Counted from the first letter of the stretch, positions 43,837 through 54,233 are shown. The stretch is DNA of 64,000 nt from Mucilaginibacter tolerans (GCF_030519375.1 NZ_JAUMKB010000012.1:86765-150764), one strand, 5' to 3'. Made by a program: numbers and translations. Notes: generated by a model from the letters alone, not told the origin.

Positions 43837-44733
43837 ATGCAAGGCACATTCCCGGTATATGATATTTGTAAGCTTTCTGATTTCCAGCAGGAGGATCTTC
43901 TTATCAGCCGATTTGGCGCCTATTTGCAAAAACACCGCGACCTGTACTTTCCGCATAAACACACTTTTTATCACCTGGTTTTGTTTACAAAAGGTGGAGG
44001 CACGCATGCTATCGATTTTAAAACTTTTGATGTCACCCCGTACCAAATCTATTTCATGACGCCCGGGCAGGTGCATTCATGGAATTTTGAGGGCGAAGTT
44101 GACGGCTATGTAATTCACTTTTCATCATCCTTCTTTGAATCATTTTTGCTGAAGAATGAATACCTGGACCAGTTCTCTTTTTTCAGCGGCATCATTGATG
44201 ATGCTGTAATACAAATAGAACCGTCGTTGCAACAAAAAATCATCGGCCTGTTTGAAGACATCATTGCCGAAAGCGAAACTACTGACCGTATGGGTCTGGA
44301 CCTGATCCGGTCGTTATTGCTACAGATATTTATCCTGCTAAATCGTACCAACACAGGTAAAAAAGAAAAGCAGGCATTACCGTATAACTACACATTGCTG
44401 AAAACCTTCCAGAAGCTGATTGAAAAAAACTTTGCTACGTTAAAACTTCCCAGGGATTATGCCGGGTTGCTGTACATTACGCCCAATCATTTGAATGCCT
44501 TGTGCAATGATCTGCTGGGCATATCAGCGGGCGAAGTTATCCGCAACCGTATCCTTTTGGAAGCAAAACGATTGTTGATCAACCTTGACCTGACAATTGC
44601 CGAAATAGGTTACCAGCTCAACTTTAACGACAATTCTTATTTTACTAAATTTTTTAAAAAATATACCGGCTCAACACCCGAGGAGTTCAGGAAAATCACT
44701 TTAAATCATCAAAAAAATGACCGCAGAAATTGA
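43837..44733 (+). CDS. AraC-family transcriptional regulator (second)
   Basis: 298 residues. N-terminal cupin (YFPHKHTFYHLVLFTKGGGTHAIDFKTFDVTPYQIYFMTPGQVHSW) and C-terminal paired HTH (PRDYAGLLYITPNHLNALCNDLLGISAGEVIRNRILLEAKRLLINLDLTIAEIGYQLNFNDNSYFTKFFKKYTGSTPEEFRK). Full length for the family. Overlaps the DUF983 gene by 17 bases, suggesting a shared transcript; that gene may be under its control. Confidence 0.92.
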   Translation: MQGTFPVYDICKLSDFQQEDLLISRFGAYLQKHRDLYFPHKHTFYHLVLFTKGGGTHAIDFKTFDVTPYQIYFMTPGQVHSWNFEGEVDGYVIHFSSSFFESFLLKNEYLDQFSFFSGIIDDAVIQIEPSLQQKIIGLFEDIIAESETTDRMGLDLIRSLLLQIFILLNRTNTGKKEKQALPYNYTLLKTFQKLIEKNFATLKLPRDYAGLLYITPNHLNALCNDLLGISAGEVIRNRILLEAKRLLINLDLTIAEIGYQLNFNDNSYFTKFFKKYTGSTPEEFRKITLNHQKNDRRN

Positions 44734-45148
44734 TAATATACCTCAGCAAAAGCCTTTATCAGAGTTTAAAGCTGCTTTACTATGCAAATGTCCAAAATGC
44801 CGCAAAGGCGATATGTTTGGCAACAGAATGTACAGTTTTGGAAAGCAAAAGAGTTACACGAATTGCCCGTACTGCAACTTCCAGTTCGAGATAGAGCCTG
44901 GATACTTTTATGTAGCCATGTTTGTAAGCTACGGTATGAATGTGGCACAGATGGTCACTTTTGCTATAGCAACCTATGTACTCACCGGCTCCGAATCCCC
45001 ATGGCTTTATATAGCCATATTACTTGGAGGTGCATTTATTCTATCGCCGATCAACTTCCGTTATTCAAGAGTGATCCTGTTGTACTGGCTTACTCCTAAC
45101 CTGCATTATGATCCGGAACGGGCGAAAAAGCCTTACAAAGAATTATAA
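44717..45148 (+). CDS. DUF983 zinc-ribbon membrane protein
   Basis: 143 residues: zinc ribbon with CPKC (Cys25/Cys28; also Cys23) and CPYC (Cys50/Cys53), then two to three transmembrane helices (VSYGMNVAQMVTFAIATYVL, WLYIAILLGGAFILSPINF). DUF983 is common in alpha-proteobacteria and Bacteroidota without known function. Overlaps the AraC gene end by 17 bases. Confidence 0.88.
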   Translation: MTAEIDNIPQQKPLSEFKAALLCKCPKCRKGDMFGNRMYSFGKQKSYTNCPYCNFQFEIEPGYFYVAMFVSYGMNVAQMVTFAIATYVLTGSESPWLYIAILLGGAFILSPINFRYSRVILLYWLTPNLHYDPERAKKPYKEL

Positions 45149-45154
45149 CACCAT

Positions 45155-45604
45155 TTAAACGGGAATCCGGTATAGAAAAAACGCTGTATCGGGTTCCTGT
45201 TTTTGAAAGCCCAGCCCTTCATACAGGCTTTGTGCGGCATAATTATCTACTGCTGTTTCCAGTTGAACATAGGCAGCCCCATCGGCTCTGGCAAATTCCA
45301 TCGCCGTTTTTATCATTGCCTCGCCTATACCCTGTTTACGATAATTTGATTCGACATACAAGTCATTCAATATCCAATTTTTGACAGCATTTACTGACGA
45401 ATATTTAGGATATAATTGGGTAAAGCCAACAGGCCGGTCTCCCTTCAATGCAACAACAATCACGGATTCATTATTAGCCAAACGTGTTTTGATAAACCTC
45501 TCAGCCAAATCGATATCGCTATCTTTCTTATAAAACACGCGATATTTATCAAATAATCCGATAACCAGGTTTGCCTCTGAGACGTTTATTCTTTTTATTT
45601 CCAT
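45155..45604 (-). CDS. GNAT-family N-acetyltransferase
   Basis: 149 residues with the acetyl-CoA motif A (LNDLYVESNYRKQGIGEAMIKTAMEFA, RKQGIG loop) and motif B (YVQLETAVDNYAAQSLYEGLGFQ). Acetylates an unknown amine or protein. Separated from the upstream DUF2723 gene by a terminator. Confidence 0.92.
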   Translation of the reverse strand: MEIKRINVSEANLVIGLFDKYRVFYKKDSDIDLAERFIKTRLANNESVIVVALKGDRPVGFTQLYPKYSSVNAVKNWILNDLYVESNYRKQGIGEAMIKTAMEFARADGAAYVQLETAVDNYAAQSLYEGLGFQKQEPDTAFFLYRIPV

Positions 45605-45621
45605 AGGACGCTAATTTATAA

Positions 45622-45654
45622 AAAAGCCACCTCTGAAATAAAGAGATGGCTTTT
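45622..45654 (-). terminator. Terminator of the first DUF2723 gene
   Basis: On the minus strand AAAAGCCATCTCT pairs with AGAGGTGGCTTTT (one G-U), followed by TTATAA-rich sequence with T-run, between the DUF2723 stop and the GNAT start. Confidence 0.75.
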
Positions 45655-45677
45655 GGAATATAACACGGTATCGCTTA

Positions 45678-48600
45678 TTACTGCTGTTTCCCAATTACGG
45701 CAGCGAATTTACTTTCGTAATCCTTTAATTGCTTATCTACCTTTTCTGAAAGCGCACTCTGGTGATTTTCTTTTGTCGCCTGTGCCAGCGCATTCAATAG
45801 GGATAAGCCTAATTGAACCGTACGCTGATCTACACTTGATACATCTTTTTGCAACAAGCTGTAATTGTAATCCAGCTGATCTGCGACATAATTATCAATG
45901 CTGTTTACATAGCGGTTAGCAAGAGTAACATCGTTTAACGTATATGCCGTTGCAACGATAAAATACTTGCTGCGCGCCAAGTCAATAAATGGATAAATGT
46001 CTGGCATTTCGGCATCGTATTTATTCAGCACTTTCAATGCCAGGTCTTTGTGGCCTTCCTGGATCAGATTTTGGGTAAGCTCCAGGACAGTCGACATAAT
46101 AACCGGATAGAACATAGTGGTCGACTCCGGATCGAGATATTTGGCTGTTTTGAAATTACCCCATTTAAACTTATTCATGATGTTATCATACATCACCAAA
46201 GTATTGGTTTTACCTAACTGATCGTGGTTTGCTGTATCAGCTTTAAATGGAATCAGGTGATAAGTAAAGCCCTCTTTGTACAAGTATGGCTGAAGACCCA
46301 TCATATTCTCCTGACCCACAGTTATGGTAAAGCAAATCGGCCTTTTCCAATTATTATGAGCCAAAATATCTATAAATGCAAGGTTATCCTTGGTAACATA
46401 GTTCGAAGTATATTTCCAGGTCATCGTGTCAACCAATTTGCTTTTCTGATCAGCGCTCACTACTCCGTCTTTTACCACTTCATCAGTATTGACAGGTAAT
46501 TTAAAGTTTTTGGTAGGCAGGTAATTGATCTTTGATCCATCCTGCAAAGGATATTTAAATGCATCATCATCCGAAGTAATAAAATCAAATACCTCTTTCA
46601 GATTGGTTGAGCCTTGAATACCTCTGTCAATGTACTGAACTGCATCGCGCACGCCTTCTTTATATTTATCATAAGGCATAGTGATAGGCAGTGGCTCCGA
46701 TTCGTTCATCTTCTTGGTCATCTGGCGAATATACCAGTCACCGCTGAACAAACTCAGGTTCACTATACGCACATCAGGCCTGATGCCTTCCACTTCCTGA
46801 TCATACCACAATGAATAAGTATCATTATCACCATAAGTAAACAGGATTGCATTAGGAGGGCACGAGATCAGGTAGTTATAAGCCATATCGTGCGGTGTCA
46901 TTTTGGTTGAGCGATCATGTGTACCCCATTCTTTGCTGGCTACCAGTATTGGAATGAGTAAACAAATTGCCGTTGCCGCCATGCCTGCCGTTTTTGGTGT
47001 CATAAATTTCTTGGCCAGGTCAGCTAGGGCGATCACCCCCAACCCTATCCATATAGCAAATGCATAGAATGAACCTACGTAAGAGTAATCACGCTCGCGG
47101 GGCTGCACACTCGGCTGATTTACATATAACACAATTGCCAGACCAGTGAAAAACCATAATAACAGCACTACCAACGCATCTTTCTGATCGCGTTGGAAAT
47201 GAAATACTAAACCGATTAAACCTAGTATCAAAGGAATTGCATATAACGGAGTATAAGCGTTGCTGGCGTAGATTGGAGTGCCATTACCATGAGTGGTAAG
47301 CGATTTCGGCAAATGTTTGCCGGCATCCAGTATGCCCGATGTCCAGTTACCATCAATTCCTTCAGTGCTTTGCTGACCATCTAGCTGGTTATAACGCCCT
47401 ACGTAATTCCACAAGAAGTAGCGGAAATACATCTGGTACATTTGCCAGCTGAACATCCAGCGCATGTTATCGCCAAATGTTGGTGCATCATTATCGCCCA
47501 TGTGCAGCCATTCCCTGTAAAAACGGGCATCCTGTGCATAGGAGCCATCGGTGTTTTCGGTATTATACATACGCGGGAAGATGGTGGTATGGTCGTATAT
47601 TGTATTTACCTTACGGCCCGCATTTTCATATTTTTTTTCGCCTTTGCGGTAGATAATACTGCCCTCGGTTTGGTCAATTGCCTTAGCATCAAAGTAAGGC
47701 CCGCTAAGCAGCGGTGTTTCACCATACTGAATACGGTTCAGATAACCATATAGGGTAAAGGCATTATCAGGGTGTGAGTTGTTCAGGTCGGGGTTAGCCG
47801 TTGCACGAATAGGGATATAGGCAAACGAGCTATATCCAAAATATATAAATGCCACACACAACAGCGCCAGATTAAGTGCAGGTTTGTTGTTTTTGACGCT
47901 CCACCATATGCCGAATATGATCAGTCCGATAAGGATAGCGAAGAAGAAAAGTGCTCCGCTGCCAAAACCCATTCCTAAATTATTTACAAAGAAAAGATCG
48001 AAATAAGCTGCAAACTGTATGGTATATCCCCGAATGCCATATTGCACCAGGCCAAGGATTACTATACTGATCAGGAAAGCGATAACACCGCTTTTTATGT
48101 TAATATTTTTATACCTGCGGAAGTAGTATACCATCACTATAGCCGGGATAGTCAATAGGTTCAGCAGGTGGATACCGATGGATAAGCCAACTACATAAGC
48201 AATAAAAATAATCCATTTATCGGCACCAGGCTCGTCGGAATGTGCATCCCACTTCAATATACCCCAGAAAACGATAGCTGTACATAATGATGACAATGCG
48301 AATACGATGGTCTCTACTGCGGAAAACCAGAACGTATCGGTATAAGTAAATACCAATGCACCTACCAAACCGCCGCCAAAGATCATGATCTGACTGTTGC
48401 TGTCGGCTTCTTCTCCCCTTTTTACCAGTAATTTCTTAGCTATAGCAGTTATTGTCCAGAACAGGAACATAATTGTTGCACCACTGGCCAATGCCGAGCC
48501 CATATTGGTAAAGTAAGGCACTTTGGTTTTGTCCCCCATAGAGAAGAGCGAGAAAAACTTACCCAGCATGGCAAAAAGCGGATAACCAGGCTGGTGCGCT

Positions 48601-48740
48601 ACCTGTAAGCGATAGGCACAGGAGATAAACTCACCACAGTCCCAAAAGCTTACCGAAGGCTCTAATGTCAGAATATAAGTGATTGAAGCGATGGCAAAAC
48701 ACAGCCATCCTAAAAGGTTATTGATCTTTTTGTATTGCAT
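45678..48740 (-). CDS. DUF2723 membrane glycosyltransferase-like protein, copy 1
   Basis: 1020 residues. N-terminal half has about a dozen transmembrane helices with the diagnostic first loop LEPSVSFWDCGEFISCAYRLQVAHQPGYPLFAMLG; the acidic/aromatic residues there are typical of GT-C O-mannosyl-transferase-like enzymes. The C-terminal half is soluble and extracytoplasmic (TYGDNDTYSLWYDQEVEGIRPDVRIVN). It should transfer sugars from a lipid carrier to proteins, as in Bacteroidota general O-glycosylation (inference). Closely related to 51210-54233. Confidence 0.9.
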   Translation of the reverse strand: MQYKKINNLLGWLCFAIASITYILTLEPSVSFWDCGEFISCAYRLQVAHQPGYPLFAMLGKFFSLFSMGDKTKVPYFTNMGSALASGATIMFLFWTITAIAKKLLVKRGEEADSNSQIMIFGGGLVGALVFTYTDTFWFSAVETIVFALSSLCTAIVFWGILKWDAHSDEPGADKWIIFIAYVVGLSIGIHLLNLLTIPAIVMVYYFRRYKNINIKSGVIAFLISIVILGLVQYGIRGYTIQFAAYFDLFFVNNLGMGFGSGALFFFAILIGLIIFGIWWSVKNNKPALNLALLCVAFIYFGYSSFAYIPIRATANPDLNNSHPDNAFTLYGYLNRIQYGETPLLSGPYFDAKAIDQTEGSIIYRKGEKKYENAGRKVNTIYDHTTIFPRMYNTENTDGSYAQDARFYREWLHMGDNDAPTFGDNMRWMFSWQMYQMYFRYFLWNYVGRYNQLDGQQSTEGIDGNWTSGILDAGKHLPKSLTTHGNGTPIYASNAYTPLYAIPLILGLIGLVFHFQRDQKDALVVLLLWFFTGLAIVLYVNQPSVQPRERDYSYVGSFYAFAIWIGLGVIALADLAKKFMTPKTAGMAATAICLLIPILVASKEWGTHDRSTKMTPHDMAYNYLISCPPNAILFTYGDNDTYSLWYDQEVEGIRPDVRIVNLSLFSGDWYIRQMTKKMNESEPLPITMPYDKYKEGVRDAVQYIDRGIQGSTNLKEVFDFITSDDDAFKYPLQDGSKINYLPTKNFKLPVNTDEVVKDGVVSADQKSKLVDTMTWKYTSNYVTKDNLAFIDILAHNNWKRPICFTITVGQENMMGLQPYLYKEGFTYHLIPFKADTANHDQLGKTNTLVMYDNIMNKFKWGNFKTAKYLDPESTTMFYPVIMSTVLELTQNLIQEGHKDLALKVLNKYDAEMPDIYPFIDLARSKYFIVATAYTLNDVTLANRYVNSIDNYVADQLDYNYSLLQKDVSSVDQRTVQLGLSLLNALAQATKENHQSALSEKVDKQLKDYESKFAAVIGKQQ

Positions 48741-48904
48741 GGAAGATAATTAGTATACTTTTTTGCGGGGGCTAATATCTGCATTTTTATAAATCTTTCC
48801 AGATAAATAACAAACCCGTTAACATCTTTTAACAAATGCCACCGAAATTATAAAAAATAGTCGGAAGTCCGAAGAGCAGGAGGTCAGAAGCCTGTTGCAG
48901 AATT

Positions 48905-49024
48905 GACTCACTCCTGCTCCCTCTCTGCTGCGGAAAGAGGGGATTTAAAATTTATGTTTTCTTACCCCCTCCTTACCGTATGTGGTAGAGAGGGTCGACG
49001 AGTGTGGCATAGTCGGGGTGAGTC
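48905..49024. repeat. Imperfect inverted repeat of about 120 bases, MITE-like
   Basis: GACTCAC at 48905-48911 faces GTGAGTC at 49018-49024; inside are CCCTCTCT near 48920 and AGAGAGGG near 48985, also in inverted order. The element contains a further small hairpin (CCTCTCTGCTGCGGAAAGAGG). It occupies the middle of a 410-base intergenic region between divergent genes. Dispersed elements of this form are common in the group. Confidence 0.5.
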
Positions 49025-49150
49025 GAATATGAGCGACAGTTTTGCACGACTGGCAAGTTCAGATATGCTAAATAACTAACTGAACGACAAGCACAAAACT
49101 TGCTTGTTCCGCTTGTTTTTTTGTACCTTACATTGCCCTTAATCACAGCG

Positions 49151-51148
49151 ATGAAAAAATTAACCCTTGCCCTTGCGTTGATAACTCTATTCATCAGTGC
49201 CGGCGCACAGCACAAAAAAAGTGACACCTTATTAGTAGCCTTACAAAAGGCCAATACAGACACCAACAAGTTTGTTGCCTTAATCACCCTGAGCCGGCAT
49301 TACTACATCACCTATCCGGATTCGGGGATCATTTACGCGCAAAAAGGATACGAGATCGCACAAAAAAACAATTGGCTCGACGCACAGGGTTTCGCCCTTA
49401 AAAGAATGGCGGATTCTTACGGGAATATCAGTGACTACGTTAAATCCATGCAGTATTATTTCAAAGCACTACGGGCTTACGAAAGCATAAATGATATGTT
49501 CGGAGAGCAGACAGTATACAATAATATTGGCTCAACATACCTCGGGAAACAGGATTATAAAAATGCACTTTTAAACTTATATAAGGCAAAGAGGATGATG
49601 GACACTTATCTTCTTTCCCATAAACCCGATAACAAGACTCAACGTTCGAGCTATATAATCTCCTTAAATATAGGCGAGACATACCTTGGTCTTAAAAAGG
49701 TTGATTCGGCGGAGTATTACCTGAATAACACCAATGGAACCCTTAGGCAGTTAACCAACGCCGAAGAAGCAAACGAATTTAAGGCAAATATAGCCCTTGA
49801 TCTCGGCCAGATAGCCACCTTGAGGGGTGATAAGCAGGCAGCCCTCAAATATTTCAGATCCGCTGTTTCGATTTCCATTGCAAACCAAGATATTGACAAT
49901 TTGAGCAAATCCTACCTAAGCGCTGCTAAATTGTACCATCAATACAAGCAACAGGATTCGGCCGAATACTTCGGGCGCAAGGCGATTGAAGTTGCCACTT
50001 CGGCGAATTTTGCGCAAGATGTTTTGGACGCAGGAACGGTGCTGTACTCCTACTATGACGAGGATCAAAATTTACCCGAAGCATATAAATATTATAAGAT
50101 CACAACAAGGGCAAAGGACAGCTTGTATAGCCAGGATAAGGTCAAACAATTGCTCTCATTGGACTTTGATGAAAAGCAACGCCAGCAGGATATTGCTGCA
50201 GCCCAACAACAGTATCGCGAAAATGTACGAATGTACGCCCTTATTGCGGTGCTGGCGGTGTTCCTGTTGCTGGTTATTATCTTCTGGCGAAACAGCAACC
50301 AGCGGAAAAAGGCAAACCAACTTTTGCAGCAACAAAAGGAAGAGATACAAACCACACTGGGCGAGTTGAAAACCACGCAAAACCAATTAGTACAATCGGC
50401 CAAGATGGCTTCGCTGGGTGAATTGACTGCGGGTATTGCTCATGAAATTCAAAACCCACTCAATTTTGTCAATAATTTTTCCGATGTCAATCGTGAAATG
50501 ATAGGCGAATTGAGAGGGGAATTAAAGAATGGCAACGTGAACGAAGCTTTGGCAATCGCTGATGATATTGAGCAAAACGAAGTAAAAATAAATCACCACG
50601 GGAAACGCGCCGACTTCATTGTAAAAGGTATGCTGGAGCATAGTCGGACCAGCACCGGGGAAAGACAAGTGACTAATATCAATGTGCTGGCGGATGAATT
50701 TCTAAAGCTTTCCTATCACGGTCTTAGGGCGAAGGATAAAAGCTTTAATGCTGACCTGGTGACTCATTTTGATCCAAGTCTGCCCAAACTTAACGTGGTG
50801 CAGCAGGACATTGGCCGGGTGCTCATCAACCTGTTCAGCAATGCCTTTTATGCGGTGAATCAAAAAGCAAAAACAACAGGGCCAGATTACAAGCCGACTG
50901 TTGAAGTAAGCACTACAAAAGAAAACGGTTCTATTCTGATCAAAATAAAAGATAACGGCACTGGCATCCCTGATGCCATCAGGGAAAAGATCATGCAGCC
51001 ATTTTTTACTACCAAGCCAACAGGCGATGGAACAGGGTTGGGTTTGTCACTTAGTTATGATATTGTGGTGAAGGGGCATGGGGGAAACATCGATGTGAAT
51101 ACCAAAGAGGGCGAGTTTACGGAGTTTATCGTTAGCCTGCCCCTGTAA
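49151..51148 (+). CDS. Tetratricopeptide sensor histidine kinase
   Basis: 665 residues from ATG 49151 (the ORF is open earlier, but MKKLTLALALITLFISAGAQ is a signal peptide). Periplasmic TPR repeats about 40-330 (YESINDMFGEQTVYNNIGSTYLGKQDYKNALLNLYKAK), transmembrane helix about 361-379, coiled coil, HisKA-like H-box His431 in ELTAGIAHEIQNPLNFVNNF, and HATPase_c (NLFSNAFYAV, DNGTGIP, GTGLGLSL). No response regulator adjoins. It sits between two DUF2723 paralogues on the opposite strand. Confidence 0.92.
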   Translation: MKKLTLALALITLFISAGAQHKKSDTLLVALQKANTDTNKFVALITLSRHYYITYPDSGIIYAQKGYEIAQKNNWLDAQGFALKRMADSYGNISDYVKSMQYYFKALRAYESINDMFGEQTVYNNIGSTYLGKQDYKNALLNLYKAKRMMDTYLLSHKPDNKTQRSSYIISLNIGETYLGLKKVDSAEYYLNNTNGTLRQLTNAEEANEFKANIALDLGQIATLRGDKQAALKYFRSAVSISIANQDIDNLSKSYLSAAKLYHQYKQQDSAEYFGRKAIEVATSANFAQDVLDAGTVLYSYYDEDQNLPEAYKYYKITTRAKDSLYSQDKVKQLLSLDFDEKQRQQDIAAAQQQYRENVRMYALIAVLAVFLLLVIIFWRNSNQRKKANQLLQQQKEEIQTTLGELKTTQNQLVQSAKMASLGELTAGIAHEIQNPLNFVNNFSDVNREMIGELRGELKNGNVNEALAIADDIEQNEVKINHHGKRADFIVKGMLEHSRTSTGERQVTNINVLADEFLKLSYHGLRAKDKSFNADLVTHFDPSLPKLNVVQQDIGRVLINLFSNAFYAVNQKAKTTGPDYKPTVEVSTTKENGSILIKIKDNGTGIPDAIREKIMQPFFTTKPTGDGTGLGLSLSYDIVVKGHGGNIDVNTKEGEFTEFIVSLPL

Positions 51149-51157
51149 CCTATTCTA

Positions 51158-51191
51158 AACCGTCATGGCTTCGTTCTTCACCATGACGGTT
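51158..51191. terminator. Bidirectional terminator between TPR kinase and DUF2723 copy 2
   Basis: AACCGTCATGG and CCATGACGGTT, perfect 11-base arms with a 12-base loop, followed by ATTTTAT on the plus strand; sits between two convergent genes. Confidence 0.85.
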
Positions 51192-51209
51192 ATTTTATAT
51201 TTCTTATGA

Positions 51210-54200
51210 TCAATTTTGCTGTTTCCCAATAACACCGGCAAACTTGCTTTCATAATCATTCAACTGCGACTGTAATTTGGTATTCAAAGCCAGCTCTTGA
51301 TTCTCTTTCGTGATTTGTGTCATGGCATTCAGTACTGACATTTCAAATTGCACATTTGAGGTATTTACATCCCCGGGACTAGCTTGCAACAGGTTATAAT
51401 CGTAGGTCAATTGATCGGTGATATAATTATCCATGCTCGAAACATATTTGTTTGCCACGCTGTTGGCATGAAGACGATAGGCCGTATCAATCACCCGGAA
51501 TTTACTTTGAGCAACGCCTGCATACGGATAAATATCCGGCATTTCGTTATCATATTTTTGTATCGCTTTCAATGCCATATCCTTGTGCCCTTCAGCTATT
51601 AAACCGTCGGCAAGCTCAGTAAAAGTATTGGTGATAAGTGTATAAAATAACCCGGCTGACTGCTCATCAAGGTATTTAGCTGCTTTATAATTGCCCCATT
51701 TAAATTTATTCATCACGTTATCATACATTACTTGAGTATTTAGCTTAGCCTGATTATTTGCCTCTGGTTTAAACGGGATCAGATGGTAAACAAAACCCTC
51801 CTTATACAAATAATTTTGCAGGCCATTGAACCCGTCATTAGTCATAGTAACAGTGAAGCAAATCGGGCGTTTCCAATCGTTATGCGTAAGTATATCTAAT
51901 AGCGCCAGGTTATCCTTCATCAAATAATTCCCGGAAAATTTCCATTGCATACTATCAGCCACCCTACTTTTCTGATCCGGAGTAATCACACCATTTTTAA
52001 CCAATGCATCCGCATTTACAGTGAGTTTAAAGTTTTTTGTAGGCAGATAATTTAATACAGATCCATCCTGCATTTCCACTTTAGTTTGCGGATTATCCGA
52101 TGTCACAAATTCAAAGATATCCTTTAGCTCCACCGAGTCGGGTATTTTAGCATCACTGTAAGGAATATAATCGCGCGTACCATTTTTGTATTTGTCAAAA
52201 CTCATGGTGATAGGTAATGGCTCCGACTGGTTCATTTTGCTCTGCATCTGGTGAATATACCAATCGCTGCCAAAGAGGGTATTGACGATAATACGCACAT
52301 CCGGTCTCACCCCTTCTACCTCCTGCACATACCATAGTGAATAAGTATCATTATCGGCCCCCGTAAACAGAATAGCATTTTTAGGGCACGACATCAGGTA
52401 GTTATAGGCCATATCATGCGCCGTCATCTTAGTCGACCGGTCGTGCCCTTTCCATTCCTGTTTGATCAATAATACCGGACCGATCAGCAAACACAAGGCA
52501 ATGGTGGCGTAGCTTGCAGTACGGGCATTTACCTTTTTGCGCATAAACTCTGCGATGGCTATTACCCCTATCCCGATCCAAATGGCAAAAGCATAAAACG
52601 AGCTGACATAAGAATAATCGCGCTCGCGCGGCTGCAAGGCTTGGTTGACATACATCACAATGGCGATGCTGGTAAAAAACCAGAACAACCCGATGATAAA
52701 TGCATCTTTTTTGCTTTGACGGGAGTGATAAAACAAGCCTATCAATCCTAAAATCAGAGGTAAGGCATAAAGTGGCGTATAGCCGTTATTATGCAATACC
52801 GAGTTTGGCAAATGTTTACCCTTATCAAAAATGCCTGTTGTCCAGTCGCCATCGGCGTAATCATGTAAACCGCTTTTTTGAAATTGACCATCCTGCTGAT
52901 TGTATCGTCCTGCAAAATTCCATAGAAAATATCTGCCATACATTTGCCATATCTGCCAGCTGAACATAAATTTCAGGTTGTCTGAAAATGCAGGTACATC
53001 ATTGTCCGACAAACCAAGCCATTGTTTATAAAACTGAGGGTCCTGGTCTCTTTGACTAAACATCCGCGGCAAAATAGTAGTGTGATCGTAGGTAGTAACC
53101 ACGTCTTTTCCTGCAGATTCATATTTGTTTTTGCCCTTTGCGTAGTTAGTCCCGCCATCAGTCTGGTCTATCACTTTTGCATCATAATACGGCCCGGACA
53201 TTAAGGGAACTGATCCGTATTGGCCACGGTTCAGATACCAGTAAAGGGTAAAAGCATTATCAGGACGTGAGTTGTTTAGATCGGTATTAGCAGTAGCGCG
53301 AATCGGGATATAAACAAACGAGCAAAAGCCAAAATAAATGAACGTTATACAAATCAAGACCAGGTTGAGCACCGGCCTATTCTTGCGGATACTATAACGA
53401 ATGCCCATTACCAACGCACCAATCAGCAGCACAAAGAAGAAAATTGCCCCACTGCCAAAACCCATACCCAAGGTATTAACAAAGAAAAGATCAGCGTAAG
53501 CGGCTATTGCAACAGTGTATCCTCTGATACCAAATTGCACAAAGGCGAGAATACCAATACTGATCAGGAAGGCAACGATACCGGTTTTTAAGTTGATGGT
53601 TTTATACCTGCGGAAATAATAAACAAATACTATAGCCGGAATGGTTAACAAATTAAGCAGGTGAATGCCTATAGATAAACCAATCATGTAGGCAATAAAT
53701 ACGATCCATTTGTCGGCCCCCGGTTCTGTTGAATGGGAGTCCCATTTCAATATTGCCCAAAATACAATAGCCGTACATAATGCCGACATCGCAAAAACGA
53801 TCGTTTCCACCGCAGAGAACCAAAAAGTATCACTGAAAGCCAGCGCCAGTGCACCTACAAGTCCAGCGCCAAAGATCAGGGTTTGTTTAGTGCCATCCAT
53901 CTGGTTACCGTTCTTCATCATCATTTTCCGGGCCATTAGGGTAATCGTCCAGAACAGGAACATAATGGTTGCTCCGCTGGCCAATGCACAGGCCATATTG
54001 GTAAAGTAAGCCACCTTATGCACATCGCCCAAACTGAGCAACGAGAATACTTTGCAGATCATAGCGAAGAGCGGGTATCCCGGCTGGTGTGATACTTGTA
54101 AGCGGTATGCACAGGAGATAAATTCGCCGCAATCCCAAAAGCTGACGGAAGGTTCGAGGGTTAAGATGTAAGTAGTTGATGCAATGGCAAAGCAGAGCCA

Positions 54201-54233
54201 ACCCAAAAGGTTGTTAATCTTGTTAAAGTGCAT
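51210..54233 (-). CDS. DUF2723 membrane glycosyltransferase-like protein, copy 2
   Basis: 1007 residues, collinear with copy 1 over the whole length: LEPSVSFWDCGEFISCAYRLQVSHQPGYPLFAMI, IPIRATANTDLNNSRPDNAFTLYWYLNR, QPRERDYSYVSSFYAFAIWIG, and the same C-terminal region with DYESKFAGVIGKQQ. Clear tandem duplication, now separated by the TPR kinase. Predicted GT-C-type enzyme in the inner membrane. Differences in loops suggest different acceptors (inference). Confidence 0.9.
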   Translation of the reverse strand: MHFNKINNLLGWLCFAIASTTYILTLEPSVSFWDCGEFISCAYRLQVSHQPGYPLFAMICKVFSLLSLGDVHKVAYFTNMACALASGATIMFLFWTITLMARKMMMKNGNQMDGTKQTLIFGAGLVGALALAFSDTFWFSAVETIVFAMSALCTAIVFWAILKWDSHSTEPGADKWIVFIAYMIGLSIGIHLLNLLTIPAIVFVYYFRRYKTINLKTGIVAFLISIGILAFVQFGIRGYTVAIAAYADLFFVNTLGMGFGSGAIFFFVLLIGALVMGIRYSIRKNRPVLNLVLICITFIYFGFCSFVYIPIRATANTDLNNSRPDNAFTLYWYLNRGQYGSVPLMSGPYYDAKVIDQTDGGTNYAKGKNKYESAGKDVVTTYDHTTILPRMFSQRDQDPQFYKQWLGLSDNDVPAFSDNLKFMFSWQIWQMYGRYFLWNFAGRYNQQDGQFQKSGLHDYADGDWTTGIFDKGKHLPNSVLHNNGYTPLYALPLILGLIGLFYHSRQSKKDAFIIGLFWFFTSIAIVMYVNQALQPRERDYSYVSSFYAFAIWIGIGVIAIAEFMRKKVNARTASYATIALCLLIGPVLLIKQEWKGHDRSTKMTAHDMAYNYLMSCPKNAILFTGADNDTYSLWYVQEVEGVRPDVRIIVNTLFGSDWYIHQMQSKMNQSEPLPITMSFDKYKNGTRDYIPYSDAKIPDSVELKDIFEFVTSDNPQTKVEMQDGSVLNYLPTKNFKLTVNADALVKNGVITPDQKSRVADSMQWKFSGNYLMKDNLALLDILTHNDWKRPICFTVTMTNDGFNGLQNYLYKEGFVYHLIPFKPEANNQAKLNTQVMYDNVMNKFKWGNYKAAKYLDEQSAGLFYTLITNTFTELADGLIAEGHKDMALKAIQKYDNEMPDIYPYAGVAQSKFRVIDTAYRLHANSVANKYVSSMDNYITDQLTYDYNLLQASPGDVNTSNVQFEMSVLNAMTQITKENQELALNTKLQSQLNDYESKFAGVIGKQQN

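Noticed and set aside
45653..45919. Plus-strand open frame over the end of DUF2723 copy 1
   Set aside because: Shadow of a conserved coding region; no start signal or family.
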